A stretch of DNA of 64,000 nucleotides from contig NC_087107.1 in the NCBI RefSeq assembly GCF_963855985.1, forward strand, positions 124,001 to 188,000, given 5' to 3'. Both the position numbers and the translations under genes were made by a program. The first letter of the stretch is position 1, and each line of letters opens with the position of its first letter. Positions 11,901-24,121 of the stretch are shown here, piece after piece. Under the pieces are notes generated by a model. That model worked only from the letters and a program-made list of their open reading frames with translations, did no database searches and was not told where the DNA came from. The DNA is from Ostrinia nubilalis (taxonomy: Eukaryota > Arthropoda > Insecta > Lepidoptera > Crambidae).

Positions 11901-12107
11901 AACCGGCCAAGTGCGAGGCGGACTCGCACACAGAGGGTTCCGTATAAACCTGTAGGTATATAAGTTTGATTTTGTTACAGCTTAAAGGTACTATAGCTCT
12001 TATAGTTTCGGAAAAAAGTGGCTGTGACATACGGGCGGACAGACAGACAGACATGACGAATCTATAAGGGTTCCGTTTTTTGCCATTTGGCTACGGAACC
12101 CTAAAAA
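11901..12107 (+). mobile_element. Lepidopteran dispersed retroposon (ccggccaagtgcgag...ggaaccctaaaa)
   Basis: It starts aaccggccaagtgcgaggcg and carries a (cagA)n run near 12040. It ends gctacggaaccctaaaa. The words agggttccgt (11934-11943) and acggaaccct (12093-12102) form an inverted pair near the ends. I recognise this as one of the commonest interspersed repeats in moth and butterfly genomes. The clade of its parent element is not established here. Confidence 0.8.
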
Positions 12108-13023
12108 TGTAAATAATCTAAAGGCAGTGAAAACTAGCATTGTCAAATTGATCAGCTTCAAGGAACCGATGGTGACTGATGTCGTGACTCGAGTTATTTC
12201 CGAATGCTCGCCGCTATCGGAAGACAAATGGCGGACAGACACACATACAAACCGATAGCGAAATTAATACACCATATATTTTTATTAGCAAATGAATGGA
12301 AAGTGAAAAGACTGGTTATACATCCTTTCCGTTAAAATTTAGGGTAGACGAAAACGATATCACGATAGGTATGATTGCAAAACATGAGCTTACTGATCAT
12401 GCTCGGTTCAAATGATTTTAGAAAATTCGTATTATTTTCCTAAGTAGGCAAATTACATAGCTTTGATAGTTCCATTGATTGCTTGAATATCTAATACATA
12501 CCTGCGTAGGTACCTACCTACTTTTAGTCAATTTAATGTAAAATTATGAATAGCCTTGTCTCATTTTTGCAAGGGAAGGAGATCAAATACGTAATGGAAG
12601 AGATTTGTTTTTCTAAATAGTTCCATTTTGTTCACAATTACTTAAATTGTCCTGAAAATAAGCGATTGAACTATCACTACATGTGCACCTTAGTGTGCCT
12701 TTTATTTGTCATTACGATAACTATCGCCAAGGGCTCGTGCGTGCGCAGCCTTATCGGCAAATATAACGTCAACACAAAGTATATTTTTTATTTTATCTAA
12801 TGTCGATTCATTATAATTAATTAGACGATTGATTGGGCAATACGTTTTTTTTATAAACTGGTACGTTGTCCACATTATTTATAGGTTTAATTATTGCGAC
12901 CGAAGATATATTAGTTAATTTCGCTAATATAATTATAATGAAAGTGTGCGGATGTTTGTTATTTATGTTTTGTGAACAGGTATTAGTTTTATCACTGTTT
13001 GATTTATTTGATGATAGCATTTG
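12108..13023. other. Non-coding stretch, nothing recognised
   Basis: AT-rich DNA with no supported gene, RNA or repeat boundary. Frames of up to 80 codons lack domain features. Confidence 0.5.
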
Positions 13024-13102
13024 AATATATCTATAAAATAGAGCAGTTAATTACATGGAAAGTATGATATATGACCTAACTGCTCTATTTTATAGATATA
13101 TT
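13024..13102. repeat. Perfect 26-bp inverted repeat, 27-nt loop
   Basis: Arms 13024-13049 and 13077-13102 are exactly complementary over 26 bp, separated by 27 nt. The perfect arms imply recent origin, gene conversion or selection on an RNA hairpin. The arm length and loop are within range for a small-RNA precursor, but perfect pairing is atypical of animal miRNA, so a small palindromic element is the simplest reading. Confidence 0.95.
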
Positions 13103-13610
13103 AGTAACCTAACTGATACCTTCCTACTAGGTCGTCTTACACGGCCTACATCCTTCCTTTAGGTCTTTCTTTCCATGGAAATCAAACCTTAGTTGTATTA
13201 CCATGCCACTATACCGTCGTTTTATATTCTCCACTAAAACCAGATACATAAAATCATTCATAATGTTCGTCGTCTTCAAAATTATAATTCCGCCATCAAA
13301 CGGGCACGTCTGCTTCTTGCAATTACGATTTATCGTACCATAAAATAAATACACTTGTGAAGTTTCGCGAAAACACCATAAACCCATTAAAGCCCCAATT
13401 ATCCGGCAGGGGGCGCCCACGGAGCCCCTAACGGTATCAGAACACCGACAAAGAGTTTAACTTCGACGTGAGTTTACACAAATAAGAATACTCTAAAGAT
13501 TCTGACACACTACGGGGCTCTACGAAGCGACGCATAGCTTTATTCATGGCCGTTATGGGAATATGTTTTTTATGAAGGAGAGTTATGTTTATTAAATAGT
13601 ATGGAAATAG
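13103..13610. other. Non-coding stretch
   Basis: A reverse-strand frame of 97 codons (13127-13420) crosses this DNA. It has no recognisable domain, secretion signal or conserved motif, so no gene is called. Confidence 0.45.
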
Positions 13611-13770
13611 CGTGGGTCCCACAAGGTAGACCGACGACATCGTAAAGGTAGCAGGAAAGCGCTGGACTCAGGATGCTACCATCCGGGCAACATGGAAAGC
13701 ATTGCGGGAGGCCTATGTTCAGCAGTGTACACTATACACACATCTTATGGCTGAGATGATGATGATGATA
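13611..13770 (+). mobile_element. LINE 3' end encoding RT C-terminus, (atg)n tail
   Basis: The frame reads GPTR-stop-TDDIVKVAGKRW, then ATWKALREAYVQQ, and the DNA ends in gatgatgatgata. This is the conserved C-terminal block of a lepidopteran LINE reverse transcriptase. It has one in-frame stop and is strongly 5'-truncated. The (atg)n tail groups it with 59828-60045, not with the (acga)n-tailed family. Confidence 0.8.
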
Positions 13771-14383
13771 ATGGAAACGTTACGATTGTTACTCGCTCAT
13801 GCTTCCTTTTCTAGGTAGTGCGAGTTCTAAGTCAGAACATAGTTATAAAAGAGGTATAAAAGAACATCTTTAATTTTAACATCACTGAATTTCTTCAAAG
13901 GCCCTCACACCGCTGGCAGGTAATAAAAAACGTCTTTATAGTGCTTCAAGGAAAAATCCCGGGGCTCTACAAGTAAAATTTTCTAGTGTATCTAACAAAT
14001 TGGAATCTACTTTTCATTTTCTTGGGTAAATAAATACCCACCCACTTATGTTGGTGTACCGGTTCTAACTTAACAACGTATTAACAAGAAGTAGGAGCAA
14101 TGTTTTTTGTAAGGGACAGCCATTATTAAATTTTCTCGAAATATTCTTGATAGAGATTGACCTCCAAAGTAAATAAGTAGGTATTGGAGCGGCCCACCAT
14201 GTCGAATGGAACGACTTAATAGCCGCGATCACACAAGGGAGAAGGAGACAAAAGGCTCAGAAATTAAATTAGACGGACCTGTATGTGCTTCAAAGTAAAA
14301 GTAATCAATCTTTTCTACTGTTGATATTACTACCTTATATCTCTATCTGAAGTTTATTTACTAGTAAATTACCTACACCAATA

Positions 14384-14610
14384 GGGTATTTGCCACCACC
14401 AATCAATTGACGTACTTTTTAAAACTGTCAAAACGAGACTCTCCCATAGATTTTGTATGGTCACTATTTTGTCAACTCAAACTACTTTTTTCAATTACAA
14501 TGCAACCAAAAATCTTAATTTACATGTAATTAAAAATTAATTAAGTTTTTAAGACCAGAATGAAGTGTCTTTTTGGTTTAGAATTATTGGGGAGTGGTGG
14601 CAAATATTCC
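14384..14610. mobile_element. Non-autonomous DNA element, TIR gggtatttgccaccac
   Basis: Terminal repeats gggtatttgccaccac (14384-14399) and gtggtggcaaatattcc (about 14594-14610) are inverted with a small indel. The 195-bp interior shows no further pairing and no frame. The terminus resembles that of the larger element at 15322-16573 (gggtatttcgcc), which may indicate a shared transposase source. Confidence 0.65.
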
Positions 14611-15080
14611 AAAAGTTCCAACAAAATCAAAATGTTACTGCGTGAGTATCGTATCATTAACGGTTAATGTAAAATTGACTCAGAAAATTAAAAACTTAGA
14701 GGAAAATCCTGTTTTTCTTAATATCTACTTTCAAAATTTATTTTGATTTTATACTGTGCTTAAAGCTTAATTTCAGAGAGCTGTGTAAAATTGTTAAGTG
14801 TTACTGAAGCGATACGCATTATGCGATCCATTACGTCAGTCGGTGACGTCACGTTGCCGTAGGTCATCGCACCGAGAGAGGTGGTGTGATCCGATTCTCT
14901 GCTTTTGGACCATGCTAAATGCCATTGACAAGCATGAAAGTGCTTATCCAGTTTTAAATGTTTTGCTGTTTTGAATAAAATAAAATATTATGCATCAGGT
15001 TCGTTCAGTATAATAGAACAGATAAATGGATGAAACATTTTTTAGAATGATAAAACATTTTATTATAAATAAAATTTCCT
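14611..15080. other. Non-coding stretch with CRE-like palindrome
   Basis: It contains gTGACGTCAc (TGACGTCA at 14844-14851) in a short CpG-rich patch, the third such perfect octamer in the first 15 kb. No gene recognised. Confidence 0.4.
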
Positions 15081-15219
15081 CTAGGTGGACCGACGATCTG
15101 GTGTAGGTCGCGGGAGGTGCTTGGATGCGGGCGGCGCAGGACCGGTCTTTGTGAAAAACCGTGTGGGAAGCCTTTGTCCAGCAGTGGACGTCTTTCGGCT
15201 GAAACGAACGAACGAATGA
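15081..15219 (+). mobile_element. LINE 3' end encoding RT C-terminus, (acga)n tail
   Basis: The frame reads WTDDLV-stop-VAGGAWMRAAQDRS, then VWEAFVQQWTSFG-stop, followed by aacgaacgaacga. It is the same family as 33083-33241 on the opposite strand. In-frame stops and 5' truncation show it is dead. Confidence 0.88.
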
Positions 15220-15321
15220 AAACGTTTTCTTTTTCAGAAGTCACATTATAATGCATTATTTACGCGTAAATCATCCACTGTTTTTATATTTAAATCGATA
15301 GTGAAATCGATCCTCGCTAAG

Positions 15322-16573
15322 GGGTATTTCGCCAAAAATGGTCAATTTTGCCTAATTTCCTTGGTACGAAATATATTGTTGTTTTTAACTATTTTTAGTT
15401 TCCCATTGTATTAAGTAACAAAAACTAAGCAAATATATCTAAAAGGGGTGTCATAATTCGTTTTAGAAACAAAGTTATAAGGTCATGAATTTTTGGTTGC
15501 CAAGGAAATTATTATAAATATTTTTTTCTCTAAGTTTTCTTCTGTGGTTTGCTAATTTTTTGTTCGACCCTGTTTTGTGTACCTTCGCAAGCAAACATAC
15601 CAATGAATATTGTATCATTACGACCTTTTTACACAACTAAGGAAGATAAATTCAGTAGATTGAGTTAAGAGTTAAAAACAAGTTTTTCTATATCTATTCT
15701 GATACCCATTTCTTAAAATGTAAATTTTAAACTTATTCCAATAAAGAAATACTCAAAATTTGACTTTACGCCGAATTAAAAATGGTCTTTTATAATTTCC
15801 TAGGCCTTTTTATGCCACGGAAAACAAGGAAATTAAGGCCAAAGAAATTAGATTTATGCCTAAAAGACACCACAGACAAAAACCTATTTACCTTATGCAT
15901 TTACTATTTAAATCATGGGTTTACCCCTACAGACACTACATCTGTGTAAATAAACAATAAAATTAATCCATTGTTTAGCTGCAAAAAACCGTCCAAAGAA
16001 ATTGATTTTTTAGTAAACAAAAACCCAAGGAGGGACCTACTTATGCGATTTGTCGCGAAACTGTTCAACGAAGTACTGTCCTGCCTCGATGGCCTCTTGG
16101 GACGAAATGGCCGAGTGTAACGGTGCAGTGCATTACATTCTAAGTTCTTTCGTTTCGTTACTACAATGGTCGAAAAGAAGACCCAGGGAAATTATACTTT
16201 TGACTCGGACAAGAACTTAACTTCACTTTATTTCCTTCCTTTAAGTATTTGACATTTAAAGTTTTTATTTTCCGATAGCCAAACGTTTTTCAAATATAAA
16301 GAGAGTGCTATTAGAATTAAATTACGCTTCAATTTGTTATAATGTGCCTTCATTTTGGCAAACAACAGTAATGGACATAACAAGGAAATTAGAAAAACGA
16401 CTTTTGATTAAGTTTTTCTACGGTATTATTTGTAGTTTCTGCTATTGTAATAGCAAAAACAAATAAAACTTTTGATTAACTTTCCCATAAAAATAGTTTT
16501 ATACATATAAATATAAAAAAACATGTGTTCGCCTGCCTCGACACAGAAAATTTACTGTTTCGGCGAAATACCC
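15322..16573. mobile_element. 1.25-kb non-autonomous TIR transposon with TAAG duplication
   Basis: Inverted ends gggtatttcgcc(a/g)aaa are flanked by taag on both sides (15318-15321 and 16574-16577), consistent with a 4-bp target duplication. The interior is non-coding and carries several copies of 'aaggaaatta' in both orientations (near 15355, 15500, 15828 and 16382), which could be subterminal binding repeats. No transposase frame is present. The superfamily is not assignable from these data. Confidence 0.65.
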
Positions 16574-16577
16574 TAAG

Positions 16578-17077
16578 TAGCTTTTTAACTGTGTAATACG
16601 TCGTCATACATTACCTGCTATTTGTGGCTGAGAAAGTTTCGTGGAGCTCTCTTCGAAAATGACATCACAAACGATGCTCGAGGTCTCACGTATTGGGTAA
16701 ACAACACTTTGCTTTTAGTACATTACTCGAGATTCGACGAAACGAGTATTCCCTGGAAAAATTGGTCAAAATTCTAAAAATAATCACTCGTGCCAAATAA
16801 ATCCTCATAAAAATATTCTATCACTAATTAAATATTCGTTAACTGTGACTTCTATATAAATATCAATGCATATGGATGTGTTTTATCAATCAACCATCCA
16901 TTACACTCGTTTACAGCCTCATATAAATATCGATGAGCATATTAACACCGGTTTAGAAATTGAATCCAATAAGTAAATTAATATATGGAAATATAAGTCG
17001 ACGACGGACGTCAGCGCATCCATTTACCTATTTATTTGTAGTATCGTAGTTGTGACTTGTGATAGATGCTATTTTGC
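16578..17077. other. Non-coding stretch, nothing recognised
   Basis: AT-rich; no gene or repeat boundary seen. Confidence 0.5.
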
Positions 17078-17114
17078 AATGTATATTATGTGTTATTAAC
17101 ACATAATATACATT
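17078..17114. repeat. 18-bp perfect palindrome, 1-nt centre
   Basis: aatgtatattatgtgtta (17078-17095) is followed after one base by its exact complement (17097-17114). It is A/T dominated. It could be a cruciform-prone site or a slippage product; no function is indicated. Confidence 0.95.
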
Positions 17115-17800
17115 TTTGTTGTAGCGTGGTCAGGTAGTCTTGGTGGCACACTGCTTGATAATTGAAAATCAACCAAAAGTTTTTAAATTTGTAACTTTTT
17201 AGTGACTGACATGAAAAGCTTGCAGCTGCTTTTTTGCGTCTGAAAAAGGACGAAAATTGTGCAGCCATTAATTTGAAAAACCTCTCTTTTAGCGCTCTTT
17301 TTTACAAACAAAAAATATGACTTTGTTCATTCTCAAAATTACTTGTGACCTCTGCTACATATCCCTACCAGCCTGACCCCGTTAATGTCCCCATAGTATT
17401 TTAATACTCGACAGAAATCCTGACCATTGCCCTAACATTTTCGGCGTCCATTATTATACTAGAGTTGCACAACCTCTGGCACACGATGTTATTTTTTGCG
17501 AGCGCTCTCGTTGCGCTTGAGACAATTACCGCGGATCCCAACGGGACCGCCTTTGTTCGGGGACGGTCGGCACAAAACTTTTTTAATTAGCCAAAATAAC
17601 TTCGACTAACCTTACCCAAATAGAGGGGCTTCATTTTTAATGGTGGCCAAAAATAATAACACTTAAATAGCTCGTGTTCTTTGTACTAAAATTTGTTTGG
17701 AGATTTGAATAGAAGGACAAACGAATTATGTCGGTAATAAGTAATCCACTTTAAGTTGTTCAAAGTAAGAAGAAGATATTGCGGCATTTTGGTAACAATA
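17115..17800. other. Non-coding stretch, nothing recognised
   Basis: A CpG-richer patch at about 17490-17575 has no supporting features. Confidence 0.45.
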
Positions 17801-17915
17801 AGGCTGAGTTGCACAACCTAACTTTGACCGTAACTATGACGATAACCGGCTTTTTTGTATGGAGTATGACAGATTTTTTAAGTCAAAGTTAAAGTAAGAT
17901 GGTGCAACCCAGCCT
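17801..17915. mobile_element. MITE, TIR aggctgagttgcac
   Basis: A 115-bp element has termini aggctgagttgcacaacc and ggtgcaacccagcct. Pairing extends through the actttgac/gtcaaagt inner arm. The end sequence is of a type I recognise as recurrent in Lepidoptera. Non-coding hairpin. Confidence 0.85.
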
Positions 17916-19507
17916 AAGTTTATCTTAGATGCCGGGGATTTCAAAAATGGACTTAAAATATTTTTATGAGAATTACAACTTAAAATTTCGTTCATGCGGC
18001 TAAAAACCTCTCTATAGATCTGAATCTGATCTTGCTTCTAAGTTTTTTATGCGAGATTTTTTCTTAAATTGTCGTTTTTGCTGACGCTGCGTGTAGTTAG
18101 CGATTGTTTTTACGGAGCGAGGTGGGTAACCCCGCAAATGAATGGCGATGCGATGGAGCTTGCCAAATGAAAAAAATGCCAAAAAAAAAGAGGTCTGCTC
18201 TCGGGAGATTAGAACCTTCAGTTAAGTACAAGTTGGATATGCAAACTAAGGGAGCGCGCGCAGTGACGGAGACAGCGCGGGACGGTCAGCGGACCAGTCT
18301 TTAACTTTAGGAACATTATTTACAAGTTTTATTGATTTACATAACTGGAATTGATATAATGTCTTATGTCCCCTAGATGGGGTAGAGGGAGTCCACAACT
18401 GAACAGTCCTTCATCGCGTTCAGTCTTGAGCTTCGCGTTTGCTCTTGCTCCAAGTTTCGTCTCGTCTGCTATGTAACTGGAATTACCTACCTCATACAAA
18501 TTCCTTTAGAATCTGTAAGTGTTATTTTAATTACAACTTAGTGTGTCCTAAACCTTTGTTCTTTCTTAAGAATGATGCTTTTAAGCTTTACGGGATTATT
18601 CCCACCTCTCGTTCCCACCGCTGCAGCTGCAGCTCCTGTGTAGCCAGGATCTACAGCCTGACCGCCAGTAAAAACATGCTTTCGAGCTTGCAAGGAATTT
18701 GATGTTGTTGTTTGATAAATCTTGTTGATTTTTAAAACATTTCAAACAATTTTGTTCTCTTGGTCAGTAGCTGATAGACGATTCAGAACATTCGATAAAC
18801 GTACATCTATCAATCCCCGCTTTCCGCTCCATCTCAAGCTCCGTGATCACGCCCTTAAACAACGCGAGCTCTTTGTTGGACAAGACTTAGGACTCGCAGC
18901 CCAAGGGTCAAACATGTAAACCTCTTTTTTTAATTCGCTCTGAGCGCTTCACCCCACTCATAATCTGATGGCAAGTACTTTAGGTTGAAAATGAAATGAA
19001 AATAATTTTCATTTTGGCAGCCTTTTTTAAAAGGTTTTTTTTTATTATACGTGTGTGTTAAATGTCTTGCTAGTTGTACATCATATTTTTTTACATTACC
19101 GATTACATTCGTATGTCTAGACCTTGTTATTTTAGCCCATCCACGTTCCGTTAACCATTTTCATATAATTATTCATAAAAAAACTACACTAGGTATTAGA
19201 TGCGAGTAACTGCGTAACTTATTGATGTTTGTTGGTCATGTTTGTAAAGGAAATTGATTCCTTCTTGAAGGAGACCGTGTTTAGTGTACTTTGATTGGCT
19301 ATTAGTGTGTATCATTAACCCTTAACCCGTAAATCCGACGCAATGACCCGGACTAAACGAGTCTTCTGGGAATAATATACCCGAAACATTCCAAGAATGG
19401 ATAATGGAATAGATTAATTATAGAATAAATACCCTCAACACAGGGTGTTAGGGATTTACACGAAGCTTAACGTGATTAAAATTTGACATTTCGTACTTAA
19501 TGCGATC
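17916..19507. other. Non-coding stretch with possible decayed repeats
   Basis: Segments around 18360-18470 and 18590-18900 are GC-richer and contain short open frames (18104-18304, 18722-18919). They have the look of eroded retrotransposon sequence, but I cannot assign them. No host gene recognised. Confidence 0.35.
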
Positions 19508-19760
19508 TCGTTTCAGCCAAATGACGTCCACTGCTGGACAAAGGGCTTCCCCAAGGATTTCCATAATGACCGGTCTCTGCCCATATCCAGGTGCTTCCCG
19601 CAATCTACACTATATCGTTGGTCCTCCTAGTGGGGGGGCCTGCCCACACTACGTCTTCCAGCCCGTGGTCGCCATTCATCGCCATCAGCTCTACGAGCTA
19701 TGTGCCCTGCCCAATGCCTTGATTTTTTAATCGGTCACTTTGGTTTTCCTGCGGATCTAG
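19508..19760 (-). mobile_element. LINE 3' region, degraded RT C-terminus
   Basis: Read on the reverse strand, the right-to-left order contains the tail word tttcagcc complement, the 'ccactgctggacaaagg' block (VQQW) and a TDD-like segment. Further upstream RT C-terminal sequence extends to about 19760. The frame is broken. It extends further 5' than the other LINE copies here but is more diverged. Confidence 0.7.
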
Positions 19761-20949
19761 AATGCGATGCGACCGTTTGATTATTAAAGAGCTATCGATT
19801 GATCTATTATTCGATATCGCAAAGAATCTAGTCGTCCCGCGTGAGGCACGGTTGAAGGCCGCGTTGTTTCTCTTGCACTATTTGTCGGTGTCGGTAATTA
19901 GATACAAAGAGCCCTTGTTGCGATCCCAGAGGTGGAACAAGGGATGCGTGGAGACAAACTATTTTTTAAGAAAGTAATTTGTAATGCATAAATTACTAAC
20001 AGTCCTGTAACCATTAACCCCTCGAGGGAAGCCAGATATGCTTGTGTTACGAGAGGGCTCATCAAAATAGTCGAGTGGTAGCGGGGATCCTTACTCATAA
20101 CTTTTAAATTTTTGTATATCGATTTTAAAAATTTCACCGCTATGAAACGACTGCCTGAAGTTTATTTCTCACAACTGGTTTCTTGGTCTACCAATATTCG
20201 ACACAAAAATAGACTATACAAAAGAATTTATTGAAACAAAAGAAAGAATAAATTATAACCACGACAAAGAGTGATCGACTAAGTAGTTAGTTACGGCATT
20301 GTTAATATTGTAATGATGCTGGAAGTTATATGAAGAACGACATTTTATTAAGACGTCTTCACAGTTTTATTACGTCGTAGACGTTTTATTCAGTAACGCT
20401 GTACGCTACGCATTTACATAATAATCCGCTGGCTTCTTAAATATACAAATTCAAATGATCTTTTTTAAACGTATTTAGGTAAAGGTTACTATTTGAATTT
20501 ACAGTTCACACGTCATTGAAATTCATACACAATTGAAAATTATTATGTTCTTCAAAATTCAGATTACAAGTTATCTTAAATTATGTATCTTTTTCAACTC
20601 TACACGTCCCTTAGCTTGCCGCCCCATCGCCTATCGGATATCTGCATATGGCGATTGTTTGAGAACACCACTCGTGCGGTCTTATTCTCCACCATCCGGC
20701 CTGGCCGCGTCTCCCCTCCCTCACACACCCTTCAAGTTGGAACAGGACGAAGCATGTGATACAAATTTTGAATAAGGGTCATTCGGAAGCCCGTTTTTTG
20801 CTCGTGACCAGTAACACTAGCTTCTGTGTTACTTGGGACATGAGAAGTGTATTAAGTAGGACCACTTCAGGAAATCCTTCTCTAATATACGGTTTCGATA
20901 AGGTGCATGTTAGTCTCGGTTGGTTGCTATTCATGCAATTTTGAAGACA
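19761..20949. other. Non-coding stretch
   Basis: Open frames of 65-80 codons (for example 19762-19977 and 20533-20775) have no domains. Repeated words such as 'gtgttac' plus flanking sequence recur at about 20044, 20825 and 21417 and may be fragments of one unrecognised repeat. Confidence 0.35.
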
Positions 20950-21165
20950 CTTTTATCTTTAAAACGGTTTATTGCAAACACACCTCATCATTTGACCAAA
21001 GGTTCAATTTGAACCAACTCATTACATAATTTTCGGAAAGCTTTGACTAAATTTTAAATAACTTGAAAAAATCGAATTGTCTAAGGTAGGATCGAACCCA
21101 CTACCTTTCCATGATCCATCTTAATACAACATGATAATCTCTGACTAATCACTTATGTGGTAGGA
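20950..21165 (-). repeat. Possible tRNA-like head of a SINE
   Basis: On the reverse strand, gtagtgggttcgatcctacc (plus about 21085-21104) is a good Pol III B-box in a tRNA-like T-arm. An A-box-like gtgattagtcagagatt lies about 50 nt upstream. A 130-bp unrelated AT-rich body follows. This layout suits a tRNA-derived SINE, but the A box is weak and no second copy occurs in the window. Confidence 0.3.
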
Positions 21166-22858
21166 GTAGAGTGTCCAATAAAAGTTTCATTTTCAGCAGT
21201 TGGTGCTGAAAGTGAATCTTTATTTGAATACTTGCAAGTAGGTAGATTTTGTAAATGCGAGAAAGTATACACTCTACTTTATCATGTCGTTTTTCAGCAT
21301 AGCATAAATGTTCAATGCCATTCACTATTTTTTATGCATAACATTAATGGTTTAGCCATTACTGGTAAGTGATCACACCACGCCTGTTTCTATTATGTCG
21401 GGCAACACTAGCCCCCGTGTTACTTGTAACGCGAGCCCATTATGACGAATCGGTAGCGGCGGGCATCAAGCGACGTCCTGTGAAATGGCTAACGATCGGT
21501 TGTATGGGATATTGATGGGAGAGATAATGTGCCAATCTCGCTCGTAGTCGATCACGAAGGACCGTTAATGCCCGGTTTCCATAAACTTATTACAGTAGAC
21601 GTCTTGGTATATCGACGGTAATATCGGGTGCTCCAGCTATGTTGCGGCGTAGTAATTAATCAATTGATGATATTAGGGATCTCTTTATTTTAGGTAATTG
21701 TTTCCCATCAGGAATGTTTATTATTAGCTTTTGTAATAATTAGAACATCGAACAGATGGTACTGGGTAATTAAATTGGTATTTTGCGAGACCCATAATGT
21801 TGTCTGATATGTGCCTATACTACGAGTATATTCAAATTGACTACCACAATTATTTCAAAAGCTCTATGAAGAGGTACAATTTTCTCAAAGGCTTCTATTA
21901 CAATAGGCACTGAATGTGGGCATAAATCCACGTCAGTTTTTAGGCCAGTTTTTTTCTTTGGGCCAGAAACATCGACCACCCTTTAGTCCGACTGCATGTG
22001 TCGGGTCGCCGGCGCACGCGCTTCCTGCCGAAACGCGAGTGCCCGGCGCCGTCCGCGGGCATAATCGGTCGATTGTGAACCACAGTCACATGTTTCCATA
22101 ATTATGTATTACGAGTACATATGAACGAATATTTCTTTTACATTTATGGGTAAAGTTCTGTTACTGTATGATGTGTTACTTAAGTTCTTGGATCTCGAGA
22201 TTAATCTACAGTACTAGATTCAGGATTCACTGCTTTTCATGCACCAAACTATAATGTGAGAAAAAAAGGAAAACAAGTTTGGTAGACTGTGAATCTCCAT
22301 AGATCCTGACATTGTTCAACCATGTCAAGGGCCATGATTGCCAGTGAGATCGATATGTAAAACCGCTTACTCATAACATGTCAGTTTGTCAGCTGTCTTT
22401 CTCAGTTTTCTCTACAGAAAGTTTAGTGAAAAATAAACAACTGCACCGCAGGAAGATTTAATTAAGGCTATTGACAACGCTACTATTGTAGCGGAGTTTT
22501 GGGCTGACACTAAAGGTTTGTTGTCGACACGACAAGAAGAACAAGAATGAAAACTTTCAAAAAAGTAGAATTTGCAAAAATATTTACTCGACTGTATTTT
22601 TTAATGACGGGCCTGTTTAACTTTTAACTGATTTCGCGCAAGAAATGTGATTGATTGTCCGGTAATTATGTTTATTTCTGTAATGGCGTGACGTAACTTA
22701 ATTTATGCCGCGCACTGGATATGCCACCCTTATATGTAGAGTCTGTTACTTTGATATTTGGTTCAATAATTCACCATTAATTAGCAATGTGTCACATTTA
22801 AGGAGGTTTTAAGGTTAAATGGTCACTTTTTTCTTATTTATTTTAATTAGTCTTCAAT
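21166..22858. other. Non-coding stretch
   Basis: A patch at about 21385-21600 and another at 21960-22070 are GC-richer, without coding character. Nothing assignable. Confidence 0.4.
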
Positions 22859-22925
22859 AATTACTATCTTTGTCCAGCAGTGGACGTCTTTCGGCTGAAA
22901 CGAACGAACGAACGAATTACTATCT
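22859..22925 (+). mobile_element. 45-bp LINE tail flanked by an 11-bp target duplication
   Basis: The inserted 45 bp (22870-22914) encode only the last codons VQQWTSFG-stop plus the (acga)n tail of the LINE family at 33083. The word aattactatct occurs exactly on both sides (22859-22869 and 22915-22925). This is a clean record of target-primed reverse transcription with extreme 5' truncation. Confidence 0.92.
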
Positions 22926-24121
22926 GCATTTATTAATCATGTTGTAATTTTAACGACCAACTCAAGGTTCTGTCAAACAATACAAACATTTTGTAAAATA
23001 GCATGAAATTGAAAGTTAGTTTCCAAAAGGAACCTAATTTTAAATAAATAAATATAGTCCTTTATTGTTTCTACAACTTACTTAGCTAGTTACAATAATG
23101 TTGTTGATTGATTGACACAGTTTAAGGAAGCAATTGGAGGTGGCTCAGCTAATTCTGCCTGAAAATACTCAGGCTGCGCTGATTTTCAGCCATGCAAGTT
23201 GCAAGCAAGCCATTTTGTCCCAAAGTCTGACTCCCAAGATTGAAGAAGAATGTAACAAAAGATGTCAAATATCTAATACTAACAACATAAACTTTCCCAA
23301 TTTTGTGGACTCTGTCTCTGAGAAGCATTGAGCTGCTGAAATCGACAAAATTACTCGCAAATGTGGTCTCCGCTCACACAATAAACCGTGGCAAATTAAG
23401 CAAATACGAACCTTTCTCTATTACTATTACAGTCGTACCTGAGCAAATCCAATATTCCGTTCCTGCCGACCTGATGTAACGCACCTTCATTCAGCCAAAT
23501 GAAAGATGTGGCCAAGCGTGAAAATATATTTTACACTTAGAATTCTTTTCAGTAGTGTTTTTAATGAGTTTTTTAGCAACACTTTTACGTATCCACAGCT
23601 AAAATATTTACTCACGGCTAAAGATTTTTAGTTTCTATTGATACACGACCTCAGTTTTTTTAATTTAAGTGTTTGACTTAATAGTCTGTAATACAGTAAA
23701 AGTTTTTGCCCTAAAACGATAAAGGCAAATAATTATGTATGAGTTTATTATAATGTCTAAACAAGCATGCCCTTTCAGCCCTTTATTATTGTTTAAATTT
23801 CAGTTAAACATACAAATTAACGGTTCCCCGCACCTTTTATGCGTCTAACCCTAAAAAGTACATAACAAACGAAAGTATGAACCCATTCAAAGGGAGAGCG
23901 TTCAGAAAATAATTATTTGTCGTTACGCACCTCTGCCACCAGAACTTTCAGACCTCTCATTTCCCTTCGATGTTGCGTTTTGGTACCGCGGAATAATGAC
24001 TCGAATGATACTGGCGGGTCTAGGGACGCTGGTCGTGTGCTAGTTCACGCACACTGCGCCTAGTAATTGATGATGAATTGACAGAACAGCCATCCCAATG
24101 TGTAAAATATAGAGTACTAGT
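22926..24121. other. Non-coding stretch
   Basis: A 65-codon frame at 23134-23331 has no ATG at its start and no recognised domain, though it might be a transposase scrap. A run of taaataaataaatatag at about 23041 resembles a retroelement tail. Confidence 0.35.
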
